DNA of 54,576 bases. It comes from Phoronis australis (taxonomy: Eukaryota; Phoronida; Phoronidae). The stretch lies in NCBI GenBank assembly GCA_002633005.1, contig NMRA01000033.1, positions 140,436-195,011 on the forward strand. Direction: 5' to 3'. Each line of letters starts with the position of its first letter. Within the stretch, counting starts at the first letter, position 1. Of this stretch, positions 48,701 through 54,576 are shown one piece after another. A model generated the notes under the pieces. The model searched no databases. It was given only the letters and a program-made list of their open reading frames with translations, and was not told the origin of the DNA. Made by a program: the position numbers and the translations under genes.

Positions 48701-51700
48701 CTGTGCGTACTCTGCCTCACCACACTCAGAGACTGTTCGGGGAAAAAACTCCTCATAACTGCTGCTACAAACAAAGTCTCGTCACTAAAGTCACGGTGTC
48801 TGTGATATGGGTCGACAACTCCAGCCATTTTCAGGCAACTATAAACTAAAAGATTCCTAAAGCAAGCGTAATTGAGTTCTCTAACATAGTTTGTCGTAGA
48901 ATACTACTCGATAGGAAGTGGTGACGACAACTTAAGGAAACCAGCACGAAAACAACAGTAGAGCAGATCCCCACAGTAAACTCGCACGCAATAGAAACAA
49001 AATGGCGGGAAATTCTTAACCCCCTAAACGTCACTTCCGGAGTAGTGCACGACTAATTAATTAAATTACGGGGAGCCGTGATTAACTGAAACACATGTCT
49101 GGGATAATCAACGAACTGTATTTTTACTAAAAATTGACATGAAAAAAGGTTGCCTTCCCCTTTAAGTCACTTTTCACGAAACATTCGTCTGGTCTTTCAA
49201 TGAAAGTTGTACCTTAAAACGACATATGGGCATGCATCTTGTAGAAGTTCACGCTTTTACACGAATAATATTTTTTGTTCAAAAACAGCTCCGATATAAA
49301 AATCATTTGAGAACTAGGGTCACCAGCTCCATTTCAGATAATTTCTGCATACTTCGGCAAGTAATTGAGCGATTCAATTCCCTACCACTGATATTACCAA
49401 TGAGAACCACTTAGTAAATTAATTCCAAAGATAACATACAAATGAATTAGTGTTAAGAAATTGTGGTCATTTCTCAGACAATGAAAAATTAGCTGATACA
49501 GGATTAAACTGCCCTTAAAAGGTTTGCGATCCTCGTAAAATCATCTCCATCCACAGAAAGACGTTTTGTTGCTATTTCCTGTAGATATGAAAGATCAGTC
49601 CATATAACATGTACAACTTTTCAGACTGAAAAAAAAATGTGTCGAAATCATACAATAAACCGAAACTGCCTCAACTCCTATTCACAGTTTTAGCATAAAT
49701 ATCATAACATGATCAACCATAGATTTTGAAAACAGTTCACTTATAAGTGCCCATGTTCATCTAAATAACCCCTCCCCCACAGGTTACATAGTTGGTGGGT
49801 TTTTTAATTCAGTGAAGACTAATAGGCAGCATTACCTCACTATCAATCATAAGGTTAACACTCATCTCTCTTGACTTTTCAAATATTTTGCAACCTAAAT
49901 GCCTAAGACCAACACCCAGTCTCTAACATTTCAATTTTCCACAACAAACGCCCTGGGTGTTAAACCAAATAGATAAAGAAGTTAATGCCCACAAGATGAG
50001 CAACTTACCTTGACAGGGTTCCCATTCTCTTCCACAGCCGGAATGTTGACCGGATGTGACGGGGTGGGGTTTGTGCCGAAACAGCATAACAGTGAGCTAA
50101 ATATCCGCCGCGTTTTACGTGTCTTCGATGCTACTACCGTCGACGTGTCTGGAAAAGAGAGAAGAAAGTCAGCTTTCAACTAAAGGATCCGGGCAATCCT
50201 TAGACAATGTTTTTGGTGTCATCTTATTTTTGTCTTCTATTTCGCTGAGCAAATGCAATGATTCGTGACAGAACACAGAATACATGTGTCGTGTGAAATC
50301 TAGGGACAGATAATGCACTGTAAAGACCCTGGTTTTCCGTGACAACGGAAAATGGATGAGTTGTGGAACGTGTCTTCTTTCACTGAATCAGATTTTTCCT
50401 ACCAATCATTATGCAGCAGACATGTTCAAATTGTTGGTCTTTCTGTAGGTGGCAATGTTCGTTTTTCAGTTTGAAAAATAATAAAATGGCGTGCAATAAG
50501 ATATCGGCAAAACAGAGCAGTGGCAATATTAACTCAGGGGAAAATGTAAGGCCATTTTCAAACAATTTTTATGCTAATTTACAGAACGGAACAAATCTGG
50601 AATTTTACATTTGCTACAATGGATTTCTCTATTTTTGAAAACAAAATACCAGGGGAGATGAGTAACGCTAGGACCTCGCTAAAAAGCAAGACCTCGTGAG
50701 ATTACGTGACACTTTAGCGAGGTCCTAGTGCTGTTGAACTCTACCCGTATTACTGGTAACTTACAGTTAGACAAACTAAATCAGGTCAAGCATAACTGTA
50801 AACGTCACAGGCACATTGAAAATTAACCTTTAAAATATATCCCACACAACCTATGATAAGTAAACACCACTTTCTACTTCAAAAAGTCAGGGAGTCCACC
50901 CTTCGAGAAACTTTCCGAGGGCGATTCAGAAATTGAGACTATAATACTTTACAAAATCCAGCGTTTCTGTAAAGAATTTGATAATCACCATGAATAATGA
51001 CCTTAAGCTTGATTTGTTACCAACCAATCATCAGGGAATTTTTCATTGATCACAATAACTTAGCTTAAAATAAAGTTTCCTCCACTGCGAACATAAATAT
51101 TTTTTACTAGTTGCCAAAAACCTTCATTTCTTTACTTTTGCATTGGTGAAAATGGTCAAAATATCTGTTTGTCAATGCCACACCTTTACAATATAAACAA
51201 TGCAATTGATGAAGAAAAGAGTCTTGTTCATTTCTCGAGAATGTCGGTAAAATAAAATCTCACCACTAACTTAAAGAAACTTTATCAGTAAGCTCAATTT
51301 TTGGTGCATTTTTCAAGCAGTCACAAAAATACAGTCTGTGCTAACTCAACACATCACAGCTGCCATCAATCAAAGCAGAGTCCCACACACAAATTGTGCA
51401 TAAGTGGGATCCAGGGTGCAAGACATGTGGTTGCTCAGCAGTAAAGCACTCAGTTATTGATGGAGCATATCACCATAGTAACCTACTCAAATCCCTCATT
51501 CTTTGAGGATTTGCCAAAGTCTCTTCAAAGAACATTAACAACTGCCCTGGTGTAAGAAAGTAGACTCAATACAGCAGTGACCTGGGTTGTGTTAGGAAAA
51601 CCTGAAACATTAGCCATACCATGGGCTTTGTTAGGAAGATCTGAAACATTAGCCATACCCTGGGTGGTGAGAAATCTTCACTAATGGAATAGAAAAAATG

Positions 51701-54125
51701 AATTCTGTCCCATAATTGATGAATAACAACCTCACCAACCAATCACTTCAATGGCTGTCACTTTGCAAGGTGGCCGCCATTTTGCTAGGTTACGATAGTA
51801 AGGTCTTTAGCATACTCACTAAACATTCGCCTTTTGCGTTCGTGATTTTGCATGGTCTTGATTTTTTAGGAGATTCCTGGGTCTGAGAAAGATACCCCCG
51901 GGAGCATTTAAAAAGGGCGACATCAGAAACCAATGTGGAGGTTTTTGTTGGGATTGTATGAATGCCAAGTTGAGACATAATGGAGAGGCATGAATGCGTG
52001 ACAGGGTGACTGAAGCTGGATACCTGAAGATATTGTACAACACTCTTTTCTCGTGGCAATTGGCCTATCGACAGGATTTTGAGTGATGGCTTAACTGACC
52101 ATTTAGAACACAGCATTATTGACACACCTTCATTTCCAAGCCGCCATTTTATCCGACAAACAACACGTTGCAAGATAAAAATTACTGTTTGTTAGTCAAC
52201 ATTACGCAAGGGGGCGGAGCTTGCGATAGGTCGATTGATCCCAGTCTAGGGCCTGTTTTCACGACTTGCTACATTATATTAACCAATGAGATCGTCGAAA
52301 GTTTGTTGCACATTAGCAAAAATCTCACTATTTGAGAGACAAGGATATGTAGCCATTGCGGTGTTCTGTTGCCAACGAGAGCGTTAAGTTAGGTGAAGAG
52401 CAAATACATGATTATTTGGTCTTAGCCACAAACATCCACCAGCGATTATTGAATGCGTTATTGGGTAAATACGAAATATCAGCTTATTTGACCGACCTGT
52501 CGGTTTTAAACAACAAAAACTAGCTTATTTGGTTGACTTGTTGGTTGAATAGTGTTGGTCTCATGAAACAGTAAACCTCAACGGCATGACTGGCACCCTA
52601 GTTGTAATATGACAAACTAATCATAATACAGAATACTGATCAGCACAGAGTTTACAGCTGTGGGGGCAAGTGTCCTACAGATGTACAACATTGTGGGTAA
52701 AAACAACAGAATCAGACAGTAGAAGTGTCTAGAAAACCAATCACCTAATACCACAGTAAGCTAATATAGGTAATTTCGCCTCAGTATAATCAACCAGGGC
52801 TTATATTCCCATATGACCAGTTACCTGAATATAACACACCTGTTACAAGTAACCACCAGTGAGAGAGGTCACTTAGCTCAATTGATTTCTGAACCGACAG
52901 GTGTGAAAGATTGCACGTGTAAATAAATTGCACATGTGGTAAAACCTCACCAATTTCAAACAAAAAGTGCCTCGGTTGTTTATTCGTTTTCCCCCATTTT
53001 TAAAGGCTTCTAACAATGTTGTGAAAGCCCATAATTTCTCACAACCATCATCCAGGTGGTACCCAAGGTATTCATCTTTAAAAATGATAAAGTATTTACT
53101 AGCTGTTACATATCTTGCTCGAAAAAAATGAAGAAATAAAATTTCACGTGCAGCCATATCGTGTCCTCAACTAGTGAGATTTAACTGCACATTAAGTGTA
53201 TAATAATTAGCCACATGCAACATTTGAACATCATGGGTTGGTTGACAACATTTTACTGCTTCAAACTATTGTGTTTAAAGCAGTAGTCTTATAAAGTTCA
53301 GTATTTCTAGTTTAAAAGTTTCCATCAGTTCTGAGCAATGCAAGGCTGGGCCATTTAATACACTTAATAGTATTCTATTCTCTGAGTTCCATCAGTATTA
53401 CCGTAAACGTTCGGGTTAGCGCCCTGGGCGGTTAAATTGACAAACGCAAAAAATCGGGGGTGGGTGGTTAACCAGACATGGGCGCTTAAATGTGAAATTT
53501 CAAGAAATCCAGGGTGGGCGGTTAACCGAACATGGGCGCTTATTATGCCCTGGGCGGTTAATCTTACCTCGTGATCTAAGTCCCCACACCACACACGCAC
53601 TCGAAACGCGTAGCACTTTTTAAAGAGCGTTATCGTCACGTCGCCACATGACGGGGAAAATGTCATAACAGCGGATGATCCCAACAAAGGTTCTCTTGCC
53701 CTCAGATTAGTTATTCACTCTATTAAATTTACAGAATTGCTGAGTAATAGCCCCGTGCCATCCTGCGGTCTTGTTACTTTGCCCTGCGCAGCGCAGACGA
53801 CCAGAGACCACGCAGTCTCTACTTGGATTGCAAATATTTCAACACGTGACCTTGCTAAAGTGCGCGCGTGCAAGCTTCACTTGTTGCAGAGGTCACAGCA
53901 GACATCAAATTTATGGTTACAGTCTCGTACTAGCTGCCAAGTTCATAGTCAGAGAGCAGTTTTAAAATTAGTTGTAATAAAAATTTGATAAACTTAACTC
54001 AGATGTTTTTTTGTGTTTGGGATGTCGACACTCCGTGACTCAATGACATTCTCAGCGTATGGTTCTGAGGCTAGCTTTTTTATCTCGACCGCCCGGCATT
54101 GCTCACTTGCCGTTGTGCCAAACAT
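25800..54125 (-). CDS. CTDSPL: CTD small phosphatase (SCP/CTDSP family), 8 exons
   Basis: This is a Mg-dependent HAD-superfamily protein phosphatase that removes phosphate from Ser5 of the RNA polymerase II C-terminal domain. In vertebrates it also acts with REST on neuronal genes and on Smad linkers. The exons are 50009-50148, 37002-37103, 33906-33962, 32048-32140, 28680-28778, 27035-27121 and 25800-25922, with a candidate first exon at 54107-54125. Joined, they give about 239 residues (human paralogues are 261-276), the difference lying in the N-terminus. The nucleophile motif DLDET is at 76-80, the motif II Thr at 132, Lys 170 and Asp-Asn at 186-187. Their spacing (56, 94 and 110 from the first Asp) equals that of human SCP1 (D96, T152, K190, D206). 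It represents the ancestor of CTDSP1, CTDSP2 and CTDSPL, so the exact symbol is nominal. Confidence 0.95.
25923..27034 (-). other. CTDSP intron 7
   Basis: Intron between exons 7 and 8. It contains a TTA/TCA simple repeat at 26672-26702; otherwise nothing recognised. Confidence 0.8.
27035..27121 (-). CDS. CTDSPL: CTDSP exon 7
   Basis: The exon has 29 codons in phase 0/0, with acceptor ATTACAG and donor GTGAGTA. It encodes [20 protein letters not shown] and SYIFHPDNA, with the HAD motif IV Asp-Asn. Confidence 0.98.
27122..28679 (-). other. CTDSP intron 6
   Basis: Intron between exons 6 and 7. A transposon-like end TTAAAGGGGCATTTTGCCC starts at 28346. The segment 28440-28545 is similar in inverted orientation to 34690-34800 in intron 3. 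Confidence 0.75.
28346..28550 (+). mobile_element. Transposon fragment, end TTAAAGGGGCATTTTGCC
   Basis: The end motif matches TTAAAGGGACATTTTGCC at 34515. The inner part (CAGAGACTCAAGAAAATGC) matches the minus strand of 34690-34800 (CAGTGAGTCAAGAAAATACC). The shared terminal and internal sequence indicates one repeat family. A TTAA start suggests a piggyBac- or Kolobok-type element, but no second end or transposase was found. Confidence 0.5.
28680..28778 (-). CDS. CTDSPL: CTDSP exon 6
   Basis: The exon has 33 codons in phase 0/0, with acceptor GTTACAG and donor GTAGGG. It encodes [20 protein letters not shown] and [13 protein letters not shown]. The final Lys is the catalytic motif III residue. 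Confidence 0.98.
28975..29130. repeat. Dispersed repeat family B, copy 1
   Basis: TTCATTTTTCAAAAGTTTCT followed by AACATTTTCATGAATGCTG is similar to 41995-42260 and 52935-53190, each with a TTTTTCAAGGGCTTGTAACA-like core. The two longer copies also share CAGCCATA, GTCCTCAA and TGAGATT farther on. The class is unknown. Confidence 0.55.
30179..30418 (+). repeat. 240-bp direct duplication, left copy
   Basis: This copy is equal in length to 30807-31046. By eye it differs at only two positions, T/C in GTGGTGATC and A/G in TTCAATCTAC. Confidence 0.95.
30481..30653. other. Assembly gap, 173 N
   Basis: A run of N follows a T-stretch. The flanking duplication and transposon end suggest the gap lies inside a mobile element or at collapsed haplotypes. 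ORFs drawn across it are meaningless. Confidence 0.98.
30654..30806. mobile_element. Transposon end next to the gap
   Basis: The segment ends GCGGAAATTCCAAGCCCTG at 30806, that is CAGGGCTTGGAATTTCC in reverse, a hAT-like terminus. Directly after it comes ACAATCTAC, which occurs twice in tandem at the equivalent place of the left copy (near 30169-30186). This fits an 8- to 9-bp target duplication. Confidence 0.5.
30807..31046 (+). repeat. 240-bp direct duplication, right copy
   Basis: Partner of 30179-30418, about 99 percent identical by eye. Sequence beyond the copies differs on both sides. Confidence 0.95.
32048..32140 (-). CDS. CTDSPL: CTDSP exon 5
   Basis: The exon has 31 codons in phase 0/0, with acceptor GTTGCAG and donor GTGAGGA. 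It encodes [20 protein letters not shown] and [11 protein letters not shown], which includes the HAD motif II Thr. Confidence 0.98.
32141..33905 (-). other. CTDSP intron 4
   Basis: Intron between exons 4 and 5. The plus-strand ORFs here (up to 108 codons at 33516-33842) resemble no family. Nothing else recognised. Confidence 0.75.
33906..33962 (-). CDS. CTDSPL: CTDSP exon 4
   Basis: The exon has 19 codons in phase 0/0, with acceptor ATTTCAG and donor GTTGGT. It encodes [19 protein letters not shown], the beta-hairpin segment specific to FCP/SCP phosphatases. The donor is non-consensus after GT. Confidence 0.97.
33963..37001 (-). other. CTDSP intron 3
   Basis: It contains a transposon end at 34515 with related inverted sequence at 34690-34800, and a tRNA-derived SINE at 35161-35400. 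Otherwise nothing recognised. Confidence 0.75.
35161..35400 (+). mobile_element. tRNA-derived SINE, second copy
   Basis: It begins AGGAGGCAGTGTGGCCTAGT (A box) and has B box GGTTCGAATAC at 35215-35225. Then come CACTGCTAAGACCCTTGAGT, CTCCTCAGCTTGGT and GTGCAATGGGTC, matching the copy at 15396-15690 along its length. It lacks the 17-bp array. Confidence 0.85.
37002..37103 (-). CDS. CTDSPL: CTDSP exon 3 (catalytic DLDET)
   Basis: The exon has 34 codons in phase 0/0, with acceptor TTTTGCAG and donor GTGAGTG. It encodes [18 protein letters not shown], the HAD motif I with nucleophile Asp and second Asp, preceded by the family's PPxKFLLP. It is separated from exon 2 by 12.9 kb. Confidence 0.98.
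39638..39713. repeat. (CAT)n microsatellite
   Basis: About 25 uninterrupted CAT units. It reads as poly-Ile, Ser or His on one strand and poly-Asp, Met or stop on the other. Confidence 0.97.
40643..41112. mobile_element. hAT-type MITE with 8-bp target duplication
   Basis: The 470-bp element has inverted ends CAGGCCTTTAT / ATAAAGGCCTG, perfect over 11 bp, and is flanked on both sides by the identical 8-mer CAGATTGG (40635-40642 and 41113-41120). An 8-bp duplication with CAG-starting ends is the mark of hAT transposons. There is no transposase ORF, so it is non-autonomous. Its interior is rich in GGGCGTCC motifs in both orientations. Confidence 0.85.
41530..41760. repeat. Dispersed repeat family A, copy 2
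   Basis: CAAAAGTGCAAAGTATCTGA and CTCAAGTCACTTTTTC align with 21640-21870 in the same orientation. Confidence 0.6.
41995..42260. repeat. Dispersed repeat family B, copy 2
   Basis: TTTCATTTTTCAAGGGCTTG, TAACATTGTTGTGAATGC and CAGCCATACTGTCCTCAAAT align with 52935-53190. Confidence 0.55.
46278..46347 (-). other. Possible short first exon beside the X-box cluster
   Basis: An ATG at 46347 opens 23 codons ([20 protein letters not shown] then QFL) and ends one base before donor GTAAGC (46277-46272). It starts four bases from the X-box cluster. It ends in phase 1, which does not fit CTDSP exon 3 (phase 0), so it would belong to another transcript. The product is not recognised. Confidence 0.15.
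46351..46400. promoter_or_regulatory. Cluster of three RFX X-box-like motifs
   Basis: GTTGCTAGGGGCAAC (46351-46365), GTTGCTTAGTAAC (46370-46382) and GTTGCCTAGGTGAC (46387-46400) each combine two inverted half-sites like the RFX X-box (GTNRCC, 0 to 3 bases, RGYAAC). Spacings are 3, 1 and 2. RFX factors drive ciliary genes in animals. Three sites in 50 bp are unlikely by chance in this AT-rich sequence. Confidence 0.5.
47832..49162. mobile_element. THAP-domain DNA transposon relic with about 170-bp inverted ends
   Basis: The first and last 170 or so bases are inverted copies: AGGAGAAGGCAACC against AGGGGAAGGCAACC, TTTTTAGTAAAAA, GTTGATGATCCCAGAC against GTTGATTATCCCAGAC, GTGACGTTTAGG and CCGCCATTTTG. 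Inside are a broken THAP zinc-finger frame on the plus strand and a 110-codon ORF on the minus strand (48496-48828). The right end abuts TTAA; the matching left position reads TGCA. THAP plus TTAA points to the Kolobok superfamily. P-type elements (8-bp duplication) are the alternative. Confidence 0.75.
48079..48350 (+). pseudogene. Broken THAP domain of the transposon
   Basis: The start reads Met-Pro-His-Ser-Cys-Cys in one frame, then [23 protein letters not shown] and ECVGKH in another. This is the order of a THAP C2CH finger (MPxxC, GC, H-FP, W, C..H). A frameshift near 48096 and an extra residue in the last Cys-His pair show decay. Downstream, FKTTRENLG resembles the usual sequence after THAP domains. 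No transposase catalytic part is visible. Confidence 0.6.
50009..50148 (-). CDS. CTDSPL: CTDSP exon 2
   Basis: This exon is 140 bp, from acceptor TTTTCCAG to donor GTAAGTTG, and enters mid-codon. It encodes [15 protein letters not shown] and [11 protein letters not shown], matching the SRSIFSSFFCCF and PLVEENG signatures of vertebrate CTDSP proteins. The Cys pair is a plausible palmitoylation site by analogy. Confidence 0.93.
50321..50662. mobile_element. MITE, second copy of the AAGACCCTGG family
   Basis: The left end TAAAGACCCTGGTTTTCC and the right end reading CTCCCCTGGTATTTTG in reverse match the ends of 7033-7480. Interior blocks AGGTGGCAATGTTCGTTTTT and AGATATCGGC also align with that copy. 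Confidence 0.7.
50668..50728. repeat. Perfect 16-bp inverted repeat with 29-nt loop
   Basis: CTAGGACCTCGCTAAA (50668-50683) is repeated exactly in reverse complement at 50713-50728. The loop holds a third partial copy, AGACCTCGTGAG. The structure starts five bases from the right end of the neighbouring MITE. Confidence 0.9.
51586..51663. repeat. 39-bp tandem duplication
   Basis: Two copies of TGTTAGGAA followed by CTGAAACATTAGCCATACC lie in tandem with a 39-bp period and a few mismatches. Confidence 0.85.
52935..53190. repeat. Dispersed repeat family B, copy 3
   Basis: AAAGGCTTCTAACAATGTTG, AAATTTCACGTGCAGCCATA and GTCCTCAACTAGTGAGATT align with 41995-42260. Confidence 0.55.
53400..53570. 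repeat. TACCGTAAACGTTCGGG module with GGGCGGTTAA repeats
   Basis: GGGCGGTTAA occurs three times and GGGTGGTTAACC once, alternating with ATGGGCGCTTA. The leading TACCGTAAAC is shared with 12813. A minus-strand ORF through it is only a by-product of the repetition. Confidence 0.6.
54107..54125 (-). CDS. CTDSPL: Candidate CTDSP exon 1
   Basis: An ATG in a good context (A at -3) starts Met-Phe-Gly-Thr-Thr-Ala plus one base, then donor GTGAGC. Exon 2 needs exactly one leading base, so the phase fits and the joined start would be [15 protein letters not shown]. Nineteen bases are too few for recognition by similarity, and human N-termini differ (MDGPAIITQV type). An exon outside the window is a real alternative. 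Confidence 0.35.
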
Positions 54126-54576
54126 GCTCGGCAAAGAAGTAGGCCTAAGACAAGAATCGGGGTGAGCCACTCGTCAATCAACAATAAAATTTCGAGCCAC
54201 GGCATCCAATATGTGATAAAACGCCACAAAACAGCGATGTTTCAATTCATTCTTAAACGATCACCTTACCAAACTTCGTGGTGGAAAAACATTTATTTTT
54301 CATGCAGGATGTCCAGATTATCCTATTTATATCACTTGCAAAATCGCATTGCGGCACTGTTCGGTCAGGCTGTTAGCGCGCAATGTCTCAGTCGGCTGAC
54401 AATCGTGATTTATAAATGCCGTCAAGTAATATAACGGCCTCTTTCGATATATGCACCTCGTTTTTTATGGCAAAAGATAGCGGCGGGATTCAGCACGCAC
54501 GTAGGGCCTACGTGTGAGTCACCTGTCAATCACATGTTGGTGTCAAGGTAACATGCACTCCAAAGTGTGGGAACTT
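54126..54576. other. Upstream of candidate CTDSP exon 1
   Basis: If exon 1 is right, this is 5' UTR and promoter. CpG content is higher than in most introns here (GTTAGCGCGCAATG near 54372). No TATA box or coding sequence is recognised. Confidence 0.3.

Larger units (their letters stand above)
37104..50008 (-). other. CTDSP intron 2 (12.9 kb)
   Basis: The largest intron. It holds a ten-C run (near 38451), a (CAT)n repeat, a hAT-type MITE, family A and B repeats, a hairpin-forming segment near 45468-45538, an RFX X-box cluster (46351-46400) and a THAP transposon relic (47832-49162). A 150-codon plus-strand ORF at 39963-40415 resembles no family and has no supporting splice or start context. 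Confidence 0.75.
50149..54106 (-). other. CTDSP intron 1 (if exon 1 is correct)
   Basis: It contains a MITE (50321-50662), a 61-nt hairpin (50668-50728), a 39-bp two-copy tandem repeat (about 51586-51660), a family B repeat (52935-53190) and a GGGCGGTTAA-rich module (53400-53570). No other exon was recognised. Confidence 0.5.

Noticed and set aside
25800-50148. An intronic miR-26 gene, as found in vertebrate CTDSP introns
   Set aside because: I looked on the minus strand for the mature miR-26 sequence (TTCAAGTAATCCAGGAT). Only partial matches such as TCAAGTAA turned up, for example near 32772 and 34628, without the rest or a hairpin. Not present by eye.
53364-53687. 107-codon minus-strand ORF with [19 protein letters not shown]
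   Set aside because: The first part looks protein-like and is followed by GTAAGA, but most of the frame runs through the GGGCGGTTAA repeat and I know no matching family.
1-54576. CRISPR array, bacterial operon, integrated virus or retroelement polymerase
   Set aside because: No spaced direct repeats with unique spacers, no reverse transcriptase, integrase or capsid motifs, and no compact gene clusters were seen on either strand.

Overview
This window looks like nuclear DNA from an invertebrate animal. It is AT-rich and gene-poor, with introns of 0.2 to 13 kb that start GT and end AG. It carries tRNA-derived SINEs, several small DNA transposons, simple repeats, one 173-base run of N and a single isolated N. 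No operon, bacterial or viral organisation is seen. A marine deuterostome or other lophotrochozoan-type genome would fit, but I cannot fix the phylum from sequence alone.

Two conserved protein genes account for all coding sequence I can support, and both lie on the minus strand, head to tail. The first (about 3.06 to 17.5 kb) is the 5' part of an AGAP / centaurin-gamma Arf GTPase-activating protein gene. Eight exons encode the N-terminal helix region, the complete GTPase-like domain and a Ser-rich linker, 376 residues in all. The PH, ArfGAP and ankyrin parts must lie beyond the left edge. The second (25.8 to 50.1 kb, probably starting at 54.1 kb) is a CTDSP / SCP small phosphatase of the RNA polymerase II C-terminal domain. 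Seven firm exons plus one candidate first exon give about 239 residues. All catalytic positions are present and the spacing is identical to human SCP1.

Layout. 1 to 3.05 kb: AGAP intron sequence with a 27-bp minisatellite. 3.06 to 17.5 kb: AGAP exons with a SINE, two small transposons and an 83-bp tandem array that copies the end of exon 6 together with its splice donor. 17.5 to 20.7 kb: AGAP promoter region and a CpG-rich block with CRE motifs. 20.7 to 25.8 kb: possible CTDSP 3' UTR or intergenic DNA. 25.8 to 50.1 kb: CTDSP exons 8 to 2, with an assembly gap flanked by a 240-bp duplication, a SINE, a hAT-type MITE with intact 8-bp target duplication, an RFX X-box cluster, and a THAP-domain transposon relic with long inverted ends inserted into another repeat. 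50.1 to 54.6 kb: CTDSP intron 1 and the probable first exon.

The two proteins act in different places: AGAP in Arf/endosomal membrane traffic, CTDSP in nuclear dephosphorylation. Their adjacency is still notable, because human AGAP2 and CTDSP2 are close neighbours on 12q14. No undescribed biological system was found. The most informative oddities are the duplicated splice donor, the ancient AGAP-CTDSP linkage, the X-box cluster and the transposon structures.
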